Part shown: positions 8,993 to 17,151 of the stretch, in pieces | Layout of the letters: every line of letters begins with the position of its first letter | How positions within the stretch are numbered: position 1 is the stretch's first letter | Origin: Mycolicibacterium peregrinum | GTDB taxonomy: Bacteria > Actinomycetota > Actinomycetes > Mycobacteriales > Mycobacteriaceae | Length of the DNA stretch: 64,000 bases | Direction: 5' to 3' | Assembly (NCBI RefSeq): GCF_002102345.1 | Contig: NZ_LQPP01000076.1 | Location: 38,456 to 102,455, forward strand | Made by a program: the position numbers and the translations under genes | Notes under the pieces: model-generated | The model's database searches: none | The model's input: only the letters and a program-made list of their open reading frames with translations | What the model was told of the DNA's origin: nothing

Positions 8993-10201
8993 ATGTTGAC
9001 GACGGCGCAGGTGGTGTTCGACCCGTTCTCGGCGGATTTCTTCAACGGTCCGTACGAGACGTATCGGCGTATGCGGGAGGAAGCCCCGGTCTACTACAGC
9101 GCCGAATACGACTTCTACGCGCTGACCCGGCACGTCGACGTGGCGGCCGCATTCAAGGACTTCGAGACCTACTCGTCGGCGTACGGCGTCGACCTCGCCA
9201 TGGTCCGGACAGGGCAGAAGGCGCCGGCGAAGATGATCATCTCGCTGGACCCGCCCGAGCACCGGCACATGCGCAGCCTGGTGAACAAGGTATTCACCCC
9301 CAGGGCGATCACCGCGTTGCAGGACATGGTGTCCCAGCAGATCGATCGCTATCTCGCAACCGTCGATCCGGCGGAATTCGATGTGGTGTCCGACTTCTCG
9401 GCGTACTTCCCGGTCGAGGTCATCACCACCATGCTCGGGGTCCCGCCGGAATCACGCCAGCAGGTGCGGCTGTGGATCGATGCCTCGCTGCACCGGGAGC
9501 CGGGCCAGATCGAGATGTCGGAATCCGGGATCGAAGCGATGGCGCAGTCCTGGCTGTTGTACTACGACCTGATCAAACAGCGCCAGGCCGAGCCACGCGA
9601 CGACATGATCAGCCGGCTGATCTCGGCCGAGATCGAACGCGAGGACGGGGAGCTGACCCGTCTGCGCAACTCCGAAATCGCGGGATTCGCCACACTTCTC
9701 GGCGGTGCCGGGGCTGAGACGGTGACCAAGCTGGTCGGTGCGGCCACCGTGATGTTCGCCCGCCACCCCGAACAATGGCAGCGTCTGCGCGAGGACCGCA
9801 GCAAGATACCGGCCGCGATCGAGGAACTGCTGCGGTACGAGGCTCCGGCTCAATACAACGTTCGGCGTTCGCAACGTGAGATCCAGCTGCACGGTGTGAC
9901 GATTCCGGCGGGCAAGCCGGTGTTCCTGGTCGGCGGTTCGGCCAACCGTGACCCCGCTGCCTGGACGGACCCCGACGTGTTCGACATCGACCGGGACCGT
10001 ACCGAGGCGCAGAACCTCGGATTCGGATACGGGATCCACAGCTGCCTCGGTGCCGCACTGGCCAGGTTGGAATGCGGCATCGCCCTGGACAAGCTCCTGG
10101 ACTTCATGCCCCGCTACGAGGTGGCGTGGGACCGTTGCGAGCGAGTGAGTATGCAGAACGTCGCGGGATGGGCCCACGTCCCGGTACGGGTGCTGCGATG
10201 A
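8993..10201 (+). CDS. cytochrome P450
   Basis: A roughly 402-residue soluble bacterial P450 from ATG 8993, which has a GGGAGG just upstream. An upstream in-frame codon at 8912 would add an unlikely tail and would read through the inverted repeat. Visible motifs are the I-helix GGAGAETVTKL, the ExxR pair EELLRYEAP, and the haem loop FGYGIHSCLGAALARLE with the thiolate cysteine. It needs ferredoxin and reductase partners, none of which is nearby. Its stop overlaps the ATG of the next gene (ATGA), so the two are translated together. The CYP family number cannot be assigned from inspection; sterol, lipid or xenobiotic substrates are all possible. Confidence 0.93.
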   Translation: MLTTAQVVFDPFSADFFNGPYETYRRMREEAPVYYSAEYDFYALTRHVDVAAAFKDFETYSSAYGVDLAMVRTGQKAPAKMIISLDPPEHRHMRSLVNKVFTPRAITALQDMVSQQIDRYLATVDPAEFDVVSDFSAYFPVEVITTMLGVPPESRQQVRLWIDASLHREPGQIEMSESGIEAMAQSWLLYYDLIKQRQAEPRDDMISRLISAEIEREDGELTRLRNSEIAGFATLLGGAGAETVTKLVGAATVMFARHPEQWQRLREDRSKIPAAIEELLRYEAPAQYNVRRSQREIQLHGVTIPAGKPVFLVGGSANRDPAAWTDPDVFDIDRDRTEAQNLGFGYGIHSCLGAALARLECGIALDKLLDFMPRYEVAWDRCERVSMQNVAGWAHVPVRVLR

Positions 10202-10701
10202 AGAGCGAAAAGACTTGCGGAACGGTCGGATACCGCATGCACGTGGTGGCCCGGGACGCCGCGGAACTGGCGGCCAATGCCGGCGGCCTGATCGTCGACC
10301 GGACGATGAGTGGTTGGCGGGTCACCGTGCAACTCCTCGAGAACGCCGAAGCGCCCGGGGACACTCGCCCGGTCCAGATCCTCGGCGCCGAGCTCGTCGA
10401 TGGGGCGACATCACCCGGGCTCCCGGACGAGGACCAGTGTGTCCTGGTCATGGGTGCCGACGCGTATGCGCGCGCGATTTCCGGTGATGGTCAACAGCTT
10501 CCGTCCGGGTACGTGGAGGCACTGGTCTGGGGAGAATCGCCGGATCCGGCCCACCTGTTCGGGCACAGCCTGAGCGCGGCGGCGCGGGCCTTCAAAACCC
10601 TGGCCGTCACCGCCGCCTGCATCTCTGCCGACGAGGTGTCCGCCGCCGAGGCCTTCACGTCGGTGAACGCACAGGGCGGCGGCGTACCTCTTCGCGCCTG
10701 A
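10198..10701 (+). CDS. P450-coupled protein of unknown function
   Basis: A 167-residue soluble protein starting at the ATG that overlaps the P450 stop codon. It has no signal peptide or membrane segment. The N-terminal part (YRMHVVARDAAELAANAGGLIVDRTMSGWRVTVQLLE) and the central ILGAELVDG segment suggest a small alpha/beta fold, but I recognise no family. Tight coupling to the P450 suggests an accessory role in the same reaction or its control. It ends 4 bp before the convergent amidohydrolase stop. Confidence 0.72.
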   Translation: MKSEKTCGTVGYRMHVVARDAAELAANAGGLIVDRTMSGWRVTVQLLENAEAPGDTRPVQILGAELVDGATSPGLPDEDQCVLVMGADAYARAISGDGQQLPSGYVEALVWGESPDPAHLFGHSLSAAARAFKTLAVTAACISADEVSAAEAFTSVNAQGGGVPLRA

Positions 10702-10705
10702 CGGG

Positions 10706-11968
10706 TCAGGCCTTGGCGAGCCGCTTCTGCTCGTAGAGGCGGGCCCATTCCGCGCGCGGGCGGATCGAGGTGTCGACGTCGGTGGCCTTGGCGCGCAACG
10801 CACCAACGGTGGCCTGATCGCGCGGGGTCAGCGCGAACGGATCCCAGCCGAAGAACCGTGCCGAGTTCTCCCAGGTGATCTTGTTGATGTCGGAATCGCT
10901 TGCGCCGGCGGCATTCAGCTCGGCGAGCACCTGCTCGGGGGCGTCGGGCCAGAAGCAGTCGCTGTGGGGGTAGTCGCACTCCCAGGCGATGTTGTCGATA
11001 CCGATCTCGTGACGCAGCTTCAGCGAGGTCTTGTCGGTGACATAGCAGGCCAGTGAGTGTTCGCGGAACACGTCTGACGGCAGCTTGTCGCCGAAGTCAC
11101 GGCGCAGCCACTTCTGGTTGGTGTAGTGGCGATCGCTTCGATCGAGATAGAAAGGAATCCAACCGATTCCGCCCTCGGAGAAGGCGAACTTGAGGTCGGG
11201 GTAGTTGCGCATCGCGGGTCCCCACAGCAGGTCCTGCGCGCACATCGCCGAGACCTGGGTGGCCAGGATGATCAGGTTGTCGATCGGCGCGTTGGGCGCC
11301 ATGCTGATCGCCCCGAAACCCGTGCCGATGTGCAGGCACATCACCACGTTCTCCTCGGACAGGGTGCGGAACACCGGGCCCCAGTAGTCCTCGTCGTGGT
11401 AGCTCGGCAGACCCTCGAGGTGTGGCAGTTCGGGCATCGTCACCGCGCGGCAACCCTTCGCGGCCACGCGGCGGATCTCGGCGCACATCCCCTCGGGAGT
11501 CCACGTCGGCAGGATCGCGATCGGGATGAAGCGCCCGGGAGCCGAAGCGGCCCACTCGTCGATGTGCCAGTCGTTGTAGGCCGACACCATCACCAGCGTG
11601 ACGTCCTCACGCGTCATGTTGAGGTGACGCGCGGAGAACCCGGTGAAGGTCGGGAAGCACATCGAGGCCAGGATGCCGTTGCGGTCCATGTCGCGGACCC
11701 GCTCGTGCGCGTCATACACACCGGGACGCATCTCGGCGAACCCGGCCGGATCGCGACCCCACTCCTCGGCAGGCCACGACACCACCGCGTTGAGACCGGA
11801 CACGCCCTGCGGACGCCCCTGGTACATCCACTGATCGACGCCCTTGTCGTCGGTCACCACGATGGGTGCCTCGGACTTGTACTTCGCCGGCACGTGGTTG
11901 AGGAACATGTCGGGCGGCTCGACGACGTGGTCGTCGATGCTGATCAGGATCAGGTCGTCAGGGCGCAT
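10706..11968 (-). CDS. amidohydrolase-2 family metal-dependent hydrolase
   Basis: A 420-residue TIM-barrel hydrolase or decarboxylase of the ACMSD/amidohydrolase-2 group. The N-terminal metal motif is SIDDHVVEPPDMF (DxHxxEP). A mid-protein histidine lies in VVMCLHIGTGFG, and the late aspartate/histidine segment is ECDYPHSDCFWP. Members decarboxylate or hydrolyse cyclic or aromatic acids; the substrate is unknown here. It is divergent from the AraC regulator with almost no gap, which makes that regulator the obvious candidate for its control. Confidence 0.87.
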   Translation of the reverse strand: MRPDDLILISIDDHVVEPPDMFLNHVPAKYKSEAPIVVTDDKGVDQWMYQGRPQGVSGLNAVVSWPAEEWGRDPAGFAEMRPGVYDAHERVRDMDRNGILASMCFPTFTGFSARHLNMTREDVTLVMVSAYNDWHIDEWAASAPGRFIPIAILPTWTPEGMCAEIRRVAAKGCRAVTMPELPHLEGLPSYHDEDYWGPVFRTLSEENVVMCLHIGTGFGAISMAPNAPIDNLIILATQVSAMCAQDLLWGPAMRNYPDLKFAFSEGGIGWIPFYLDRSDRHYTNQKWLRRDFGDKLPSDVFREHSLACYVTDKTSLKLRHEIGIDNIAWECDYPHSDCFWPDAPEQVLAELNAAGASDSDINKITWENSARFFGWDPFALTPRDQATVGALRAKATDVDTSIRPRAEWARLYEQKRLAKA

Positions 11969-11993
11969 GATTCAACTAGTACCCTCGGACGGT

Positions 11994-12836
11994 GTGACCG
12001 TCTCTGCACTTTCGGACAGAGGTTTGACTGAACCGGCCAACATGCCCCGGCCGGTCATCGAACTGCGCCGTGGCGGACATGCGCTGGCCGGCAGCTACCT
12101 CTATCAAGGCGACGGGCTGATCACCGGCTGGCACTCCCACGAGGTACACCAGATCGAGTACGCACTGCACGGTGTGGTCGAGGTCGAGACCGACGCCGCG
12201 CACTATCTCCTTCCACCGCAGCAGGCCGCGTGGATTCCCGCCGGCCTGCAGCATCAGGCCGTGATGAACCCCGACGTCAAGACCGTCGCGGTGATGTTCG
12301 ATGCGGAGATGATCGCCGATGGCGGCGACCGGGCTCGGATCATCGCCGTGTCCCCGCTGATCCGCGAGATGATGATCTACGGGTTGCGCTGGCCGGTCGA
12401 CCGCGCCCATGGCGATGACACGTCCGACACGTTCTTCCGAACGTTGGCCAACCTGGTCGTCGAGGCGCTCGATCACGAAGCGCCCCTGAGCCTGCCGACC
12501 ACCGATCATCCGATCGTCGCTGCCGCGTTGGCGTACACCAAGGAGCACCTTGCCTCGGTGACAGCCGAGGATGTCAGCCGGGCGGTCGCGGTGTCCGAAC
12601 GGACGCTGCGCCGCTTGTTCGCCGATACGATCGGAATCTCTTGGCGGACATATCTTCTGCATGCTCGGATGCTGCGGGCCATGGCATTGCTGGCCGGGCC
12701 CGATCAGTCGGTGCAGGCGACCGCGACGGCGGTGGGGTTCGAGAATCTCAGCTCGTTCACCCGGTGCTTCACCCAGTTTTGTGGTCAGACGCCGTCGGCG
12801 TATCGGAACCGCTCGCGTGAGGAGCATCAGGCGTAG
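11994..12836 (+). CDS. AraC-family transcriptional regulator with cupin sensor domain
   Basis: About 280 residues. An N-terminal cupin-type sensor (GWHSHEVHQIEYALHGVVEVETD) is followed by a C-terminal double HTH (VSRAVAVSERTLRRLFADTIG and ATATAVGFENLSSFTRCFTQFCGQTPSAYR). The start is uncertain. ATG 11967 would overlap the divergent amidohydrolase start codon, so I prefer GTG 11994; ATG 12042 is also possible. The 3' end overlaps the end of the convergent DUF2127 gene by 68 bp. It probably activates the adjacent amidohydrolase in response to its substrate. Confidence 0.85.
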   Translation: MTVSALSDRGLTEPANMPRPVIELRRGGHALAGSYLYQGDGLITGWHSHEVHQIEYALHGVVEVETDAAHYLLPPQQAAWIPAGLQHQAVMNPDVKTVAVMFDAEMIADGGDRARIIAVSPLIREMMIYGLRWPVDRAHGDDTSDTFFRTLANLVVEALDHEAPLSLPTTDHPIVAAALAYTKEHLASVTAEDVSRAVAVSERTLRRLFADTIGISWRTYLLHARMLRAMALLAGPDQSVQATATAVGFENLSSFTRCFTQFCGQTPSAYRNRSREEHQA

Positions 12837-13587
12837 CCAACCCGGCCCGTTCGACACTGAGCAGGCTCTCGGTGTGATGCTCGGCGCGGTACGCCTCACC
12901 GCCACCGTTGATCCCGAAAAGCCTTTTGCTCCAGAGCAACCAGATTACTGCGGCCAGGTTGATCACGAGTGCGCCCAGACGCAGGGCGGTCACCTTCTCG
13001 GTGAGCTCGTAGATTTCCAGCGGCAGGAAGACGCCAGTGGCGATCACCGCGAAGTACTCGCCCCATCGCTTCATCAACCACAGGCCGACGGCCTCGGTGA
13101 ACTCGACCAGGGCATAGGCGGCGACGCCGACAGCGATCCACAGCAGGGTGGCCGACGACAACGTGAACGCCTCGCCGATGTGCCGCACGATTTTGGAATC
13201 GTCGATGTTCCAACCGATTTGGTCGGCCAGCGGCCGCATCAGCGGAATGTCCTTCTCGAACGCGTCCTGCAGCTCACTGCGCGATGCGCGCACCTTGAGG
13301 ATGCCCACTGCCAGCAGCGTGAACACGATCCCGCGCACCGCCCGCTCGGCGGCGAGCAGTCGCATGATGGTGCGGTCTCGCAGCAGCCGGCCGCGGGGGA
13401 TCTCCGGTGCGGTGTCGGCAGGCCCGCGACCGCGGGGAGCGCCGACCACGAACGTCTCGCACCGCAGACAACGCCACGCCTCCCCGACAGGGGTGTCTAC
13501 GCGCAACCGGTCGCGCAGTTCCGGTTCGTCCGGGGCAAACGTGGCGTGACCGCGCAGCCCGCATGACCGCAGCGCGAAATCGACCAT
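12769..13587 (-). CDS. DUF2127 family membrane protein
   Basis: A 272-residue protein. The N-terminal 80 residues contain a CLRC pair and a further Cys-Gly-Leu-Arg-Gly-His segment that could bind a metal. They are followed by four or so hydrophobic helices (for example VRGIVFTLLAVGILKV, LLWIAVGVAAYALVEFTEAVGLWLM and LGALVINLAAVIWLLW). The FTEAVGLWLMKRWGEYFAVIATGVFLPLEIYEL stretch is the hallmark of the DUF2127 family, whose function is unknown. The last 68 bp overlap the 3' end of the convergent AraC gene. Confidence 0.78.
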   Translation of the reverse strand: MVDFALRSCGLRGHATFAPDEPELRDRLRVDTPVGEAWRCLRCETFVVGAPRGRGPADTAPEIPRGRLLRDRTIMRLLAAERAVRGIVFTLLAVGILKVRASRSELQDAFEKDIPLMRPLADQIGWNIDDSKIVRHIGEAFTLSSATLLWIAVGVAAYALVEFTEAVGLWLMKRWGEYFAVIATGVFLPLEIYELTEKVTALRLGALVINLAAVIWLLWSKRLFGINGGGEAYRAEHHTESLLSVERAGLATPDAPHASGSDTPTASDHKTG

Positions 13588-13614
13588 GTCAGCACCGTAG
13601 CCCGGCCGAACCGG

Positions 13615-14277
13615 CTAAGCGCGGCAGCTGAGCTCCATGCTGTCGCTGTCGCGGGCCAGGAAGTTCACGCTGACATACCCGTTGGCCGGCTCGCGGACAT
13701 GGTCCAGATACGGCTGGGTGTCGGCCATCGACGTGTTGTCCGCGACCAGCAGTGCGCCCGTGGCTAGCTGGGGCTCGAGGAGTTCGAGCACCGGCAGATA
13801 GAGCTCCTTCCAGCCGTCGAGCAGGACGAAGCCGATGTCGCCCGTCACCGTCTTGAGCGTCTGCAGGGCGTCGCCCTCCAGCACGGTGATGACGTCGTCG
13901 AGGCCGCTCTCGGCGAAGGTCTGTTTGGCCGCGGCGATCTTCGCGGCACTGAGCTCGGTGGTGAAGACCCGCCCGGTTCCGTTGTCGCGCACCGCCGATG
14001 CCAGGTGCAGCGCCGACAGACCGAACGACATCCCGAACTCGACCACGATCGCGGGCTTGGTGGCCCGAACCAGGGAGTAGAGCAGCCGGCCGGCCTCCCG
14101 CGTCACCGGCATGTAGATGTCGCTGAGCGCATCCGCACGTTCCTGGGCGGAGGCGCCGGACAGATCGGCGAACCGGCCCGAACCGCCCTCCCGCAGCTTC
14201 GTGAACTGCTCGTCGGAGGCGGTGTACATCCGGTTCAAAGCGTCCGCGACGCGGGCGTCGTCGAGAGTGGTAGTCAC
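13615..14277 (-). CDS. class I SAM-dependent O-methyltransferase (family 3 type)
   Basis: A 220-residue protein. Residues IVVEFGMSFGLSALHLASAV form the SAM-binding glycine loop, VFTTELSAAKIAAAKQTF the acidic ribose-binding strand, and DIGFVLLDGWKELYLPVLELLEPQL the post-motif typical of catechol O-methyltransferase-like (family 3) enzymes. The acceptor is unknown. It is divergent from the secreted phosphatase with only 29 bp between starts. Confidence 0.85.
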   Translation of the reverse strand: MTTTLDDARVADALNRMYTASDEQFTKLREGGSGRFADLSGASAQERADALSDIYMPVTREAGRLLYSLVRATKPAIVVEFGMSFGLSALHLASAVRDNGTGRVFTTELSAAKIAAAKQTFAESGLDDVITVLEGDALQTLKTVTGDIGFVLLDGWKELYLPVLELLEPQLATGALLVADNTSMADTQPYLDHVREPANGYVSVNFLARDSDSMELSCRA

Positions 14278-14306
14278 GCTGACGAACCTACGCCGAAGGG
14301 TGAATT

Positions 14307-15014
14307 ATGGCCGGTGTGCGAAAACTACGAGCACTCCCGCTGTCCGCTGCCATCGTTCTTGTCCTCGCCACGCTGCTGGCGCCGGTCGCGGCCGCGGGCG
14401 GCTACCGCTCCATCACCCTGACCTTCGTCCGGCACGCCCAGTCGGCGGGCAACGCCTCAGGACTCATCGACAGCTCCACGCCGGGGCCACCGCTGACCGA
14501 TCTGGGCCGGCAACAAGCCATCGCCAGTGCAGGACGCCTCGCGCCGAACCACTACGACGGCATCTTCGCCTCGACCATGATCCGGACCCAGCAGACCGCG
14601 CAGCCGATGGCCGACACCCTGCACGAGTCGATCACCGTGCTGCCCGGACTCCACGAAGTAGAGGCAGGTATCTACGAGGGACAACCCGAGGCGAGTGCGG
14701 TCCAGACGTACTTCACCGCCCCCGAGCAGTGGCTGCGAGGGGACCGGACCGCCCGGATACCCGGCTCGATCGACGGAAACGAGTTCGACGCCCGGTTCGA
14801 CGGGGCGGTGCAGCAGATCTACGACAGCGGCGACGACGATCCGGTCGCGTACTCGCATGGCGCCGCGATCATGTTGTGGGTGCAGATGAATGTCCGCAAT
14901 CCCAATCCTCAGCTGCTGATGCAGCACCCGCTCGACAACACCGGCTACGTCGTCATCAAGGGCAATCCGACCGACGGCTGGACCCTGACCGACTGGGACG
15001 GGGCGGGAAGCTAG
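14307..15014 (+). CDS. secreted histidine phosphatase family protein
   Basis: A 235-residue protein with a Sec signal peptide (SAAIVLVLATLLAPVAAAGG, residues about 13-32). The histidine phosphatase catalytic set is visible: TFVRHAQSAGN (phospho-acceptor His), the ASTMIRTQQTAQ arginine segment, EVEAGIYEGQ, and AYSHGAAIMLW (second His). An export signal places it in the cell wall or outside, where it would act on phosphorylated sugars, lipids or nucleotides. The ATG at 14307 follows a good GAAGGG ribosome-binding site. Confidence 0.87.
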   Translation: MAGVRKLRALPLSAAIVLVLATLLAPVAAAGGYRSITLTFVRHAQSAGNASGLIDSSTPGPPLTDLGRQQAIASAGRLAPNHYDGIFASTMIRTQQTAQPMADTLHESITVLPGLHEVEAGIYEGQPEASAVQTYFTAPEQWLRGDRTARIPGSIDGNEFDARFDGAVQQIYDSGDDDPVAYSHGAAIMLWVQMNVRNPNPQLLMQHPLDNTGYVVIKGNPTDGWTLTDWDGAGS

Positions 15015-15147
15015 CTGCCGAAGTGATCTACCCGCCATAAACTGGCGGAATGCGGCGCCGGTCACGTCTGGGTCCGACCATGCCCGGGCGCGGTTACTGT
15101 GTGCCAAGGCAAGCGGAGATTGGGAGCGCGGCTATGAGGTTTCTGTC

Positions 15148-15435
15148 ATGAGGTTTCGGTTGTTGCCTTACGTGACTGTCGAGGTCGACGACCGGGTACG
15201 GCTGCGGGCACGCCGGGCCGGTGAGCGGCTCCGGATCAATCTCAGGGCCTACCTGCGTAGTGCCGCCGACGAGGTCGAGACCGCCAGCGGCCGGGTCCGC
15301 GACATGTGCGACAACGCGGTGAACCGCGTCGACCTGGCCGTGGCCAGCGTCAACGACAAGATCGCTCCCGCCCCGCCGACCGCTCCCACAGACTCTGCCG
15401 ACGAGCCCCCGAAGCGGCATCTGCAGGTCGTCTAG
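15148..15435 (+). CDS. small basic conserved protein of unknown function
   Basis: A 95-residue protein with a strongly basic N-terminal half (DDRVRLRARRAGERLRINLRAYLRSAADEVETASGRVRD) that is probably amphipathic helix, and a proline-rich acidic tail (APAPPTAPTDSADEPP). It has no membrane segment or known motif. Codon usage looks like its neighbours, and the arginine/glutamate spacing suggests a real protein. No function is proposed. Confidence 0.6.
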   Translation: MRFRLLPYVTVEVDDRVRLRARRAGERLRINLRAYLRSAADEVETASGRVRDMCDNAVNRVDLAVASVNDKIAPAPPTAPTDSADEPPKRHLQVV

Positions 15436-15535
15436 CCCGGAGCAGCGCGCAGCGCGTCCGCGCTCTACGGTTGAAGGGCACTGGCCTTCTCTTCTCGAGA
15501 GGTCGACACATCGGCCCGGGAGGGGTTGACGAGGC

Positions 15536-16438
15536 TTGCTCGGCAACAGTCTTGCGGTGCTGTTCGCCCTGTGCGCAGCGGTCTTCGCGGCTGTCGGCAT
15601 TGTGGTGCGGCAGCGCGCCACCATGGACGTTCCGCCCGAAAAGGGCGTCAGCACCGTCATGCTGCGGACCCTGCTGCGCCGCAGGCTGTGGTGGGCTGGG
15701 ACCGCATCGGCGGTGGCCGGGTACGTGTTCCAGGCGCTGGCACTCGGATTCGGCTCGCTGCTCCTTGTCCAACCGGTGCTGGTTTCGGCACTGTTGTTCG
15801 CGCTTCCACTCAGTGCCCGCCTGGCCCACCGCAAGGTCAGCCGCGCCGAATGGCTGTGGGCCCTGCTGCTGACCGGCGCGCTGACCGTGTTCGTGGCGCT
15901 GGCCAGGGCCAGCACCGGAACCTACGGGGTATCGGTGGCCACCACGGTCACCGTCGTCGTGGTGTGCGCCGCGGCCGTCGGCCTGTGTGTCCTGGCCGCC
16001 ACGCGGAGCACCGACTGGCGCCGCGCGGTGCTGTTGGCACTGGCCGTTGGCGTGATGTTCGGCGTGGTCGCGGTTCTGACCAAGATCGTGATGCACACGA
16101 TCGCGGTCGACGGTGTGCTCGCGGTACTGACCACCCCGGCCCTGTACCTCGTGGTGACCCTCGGGGTGATCGCGACGCTGTTGCAGCAGTCGGCATTTCA
16201 CGCCGGCTCCCTGCAGACCTCGGTGCCGACCATGCTGGTGCTCGAGCCGGTCGTGGCAGTCGTTCTCGGTTCCGTGGTGCTGGGGGAGCACCTGTCGATC
16301 ACCGGGTGGGAGCCCGTCGCACTCGCGGTGGCAATCGGGGCGATGGCCGCCGCCACCATCGCGCTCGGCCGGGACGAGGGTGCGTACGAGGAGAAGCTCG
16401 AGGCCCAACTGGAGGTCAAGACCACTCGGCCCGTCTGA
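15536..16438 (+). CDS. DMT/EamA-type integral membrane transporter
   Basis: A 300-residue protein of about ten transmembrane helices in two EamA-like halves. It has an N-terminal LGNSLAVLFALCAAVFAAVGIVV segment and a C-terminal hallmark STPTMLVLEPVVAVVLGSVVLGE-like stretch ending in GWEPVALAVAIG. The best start is TTG 15536; no in-frame ATG gives the first helix. It belongs to the drug/metabolite transporter superfamily and its substrate is unknown. The N-terminal RQRATMDVPPEKG loop is like that in mycobacterial DMT proteins of unknown role. Confidence 0.78.
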   Translation: MLGNSLAVLFALCAAVFAAVGIVVRQRATMDVPPEKGVSTVMLRTLLRRRLWWAGTASAVAGYVFQALALGFGSLLLVQPVLVSALLFALPLSARLAHRKVSRAEWLWALLLTGALTVFVALARASTGTYGVSVATTVTVVVVCAAAVGLCVLAATRSTDWRRAVLLALAVGVMFGVVAVLTKIVMHTIAVDGVLAVLTTPALYLVVTLGVIATLLQQSAFHAGSLQTSVPTMLVLEPVVAVVLGSVVLGEHLSITGWEPVALAVAIGAMAAATIALGRDEGAYEEKLEAQLEVKTTRPV

Positions 16439-16482
16439 AATTGGTGCGCCGAGCGGCCCCGCTGGCCCGTTACGGTACCGCT

Positions 16483-17148
16483 ATGCAGCGAATCAGCCGG
16501 AAGCTCAGCAAAGTGGCGGCGGCACTGCTGGCTGCCACGGCGGTGCTGACCGGATGCACCGATGACCCGACCGTGACGGTCGACTCGTCATTGACCGGAC
16601 TCTTGGTCACCGGTAGCGACTTCCCAGCCGGTTGGCATGTGGAGGACGTCAGCCAGAAGATGGCCGAGGAGTCGGGCAAGTCCGGCACCGGCCCGGCCGA
16701 CCCTCCGGAGTGCGATTCCTCGGACAAGACGTCGCTCTCCAGCGGGGTCGCCGCCATGGTCACCGAACGGCAGGGCACCCCCGGGGTGATCGCCACCCTC
16801 AGCCGTGAACCGGGCTCCGGACTGGTGGCGGTGACCGAGAAATGGCTGAGCCAGTGCCAGGCGTTCAGCGTCGAGAAGGACGGTGTGAAAGCCGAAGCGA
16901 CGGTGCACCGCCTCGAACCGCCGGCCAGCAAGGCCGATGCCCAGGTCGGCTTCGACATGACGTCCACCGCAGGCGTCGTCGGCGAGACCATGAAGATGAT
17001 GATCAAGGGCTACACGGCGCAGGTGGGCGACATCGTCGTCATGTGCGTCGCGGTGGGCGGCGAGTCGAGCAGCCGCAGCGTCGTGCCGGATGTCGAGATG
17101 CTCAACGCGGTGTTCACCGAGCAGGTGACCAAGGTCCGTAACGGCTGA
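16483..17148 (+). CDS. cell-envelope lipoprotein of unknown function
   Basis: A 221-residue protein with a signal peptide ending in the lipobox AVLTGC. The cysteine should carry the lipid anchor. The mature part has four further cysteines (PPECDSSDK, SQCQAFSV, VMCVAVG) and the alpha/beta character of the mycobacterial LpqN/DUF5642-like sensor lipoproteins. Its stop is 4 bp from the stop of the convergent mce gene. Confidence 0.78.
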   Translation: MQRISRKLSKVAAALLAATAVLTGCTDDPTVTVDSSLTGLLVTGSDFPAGWHVEDVSQKMAEESGKSGTGPADPPECDSSDKTSLSSGVAAMVTERQGTPGVIATLSREPGSGLVAVTEKWLSQCQAFSVEKDGVKAEATVHRLEPPASKADAQVGFDMTSTAGVVGETMKMMIKGYTAQVGDIVVMCVAVGGESSSRSVVPDVEMLNAVFTEQVTKVRNG

Positions 17149-17151
17149 CCG

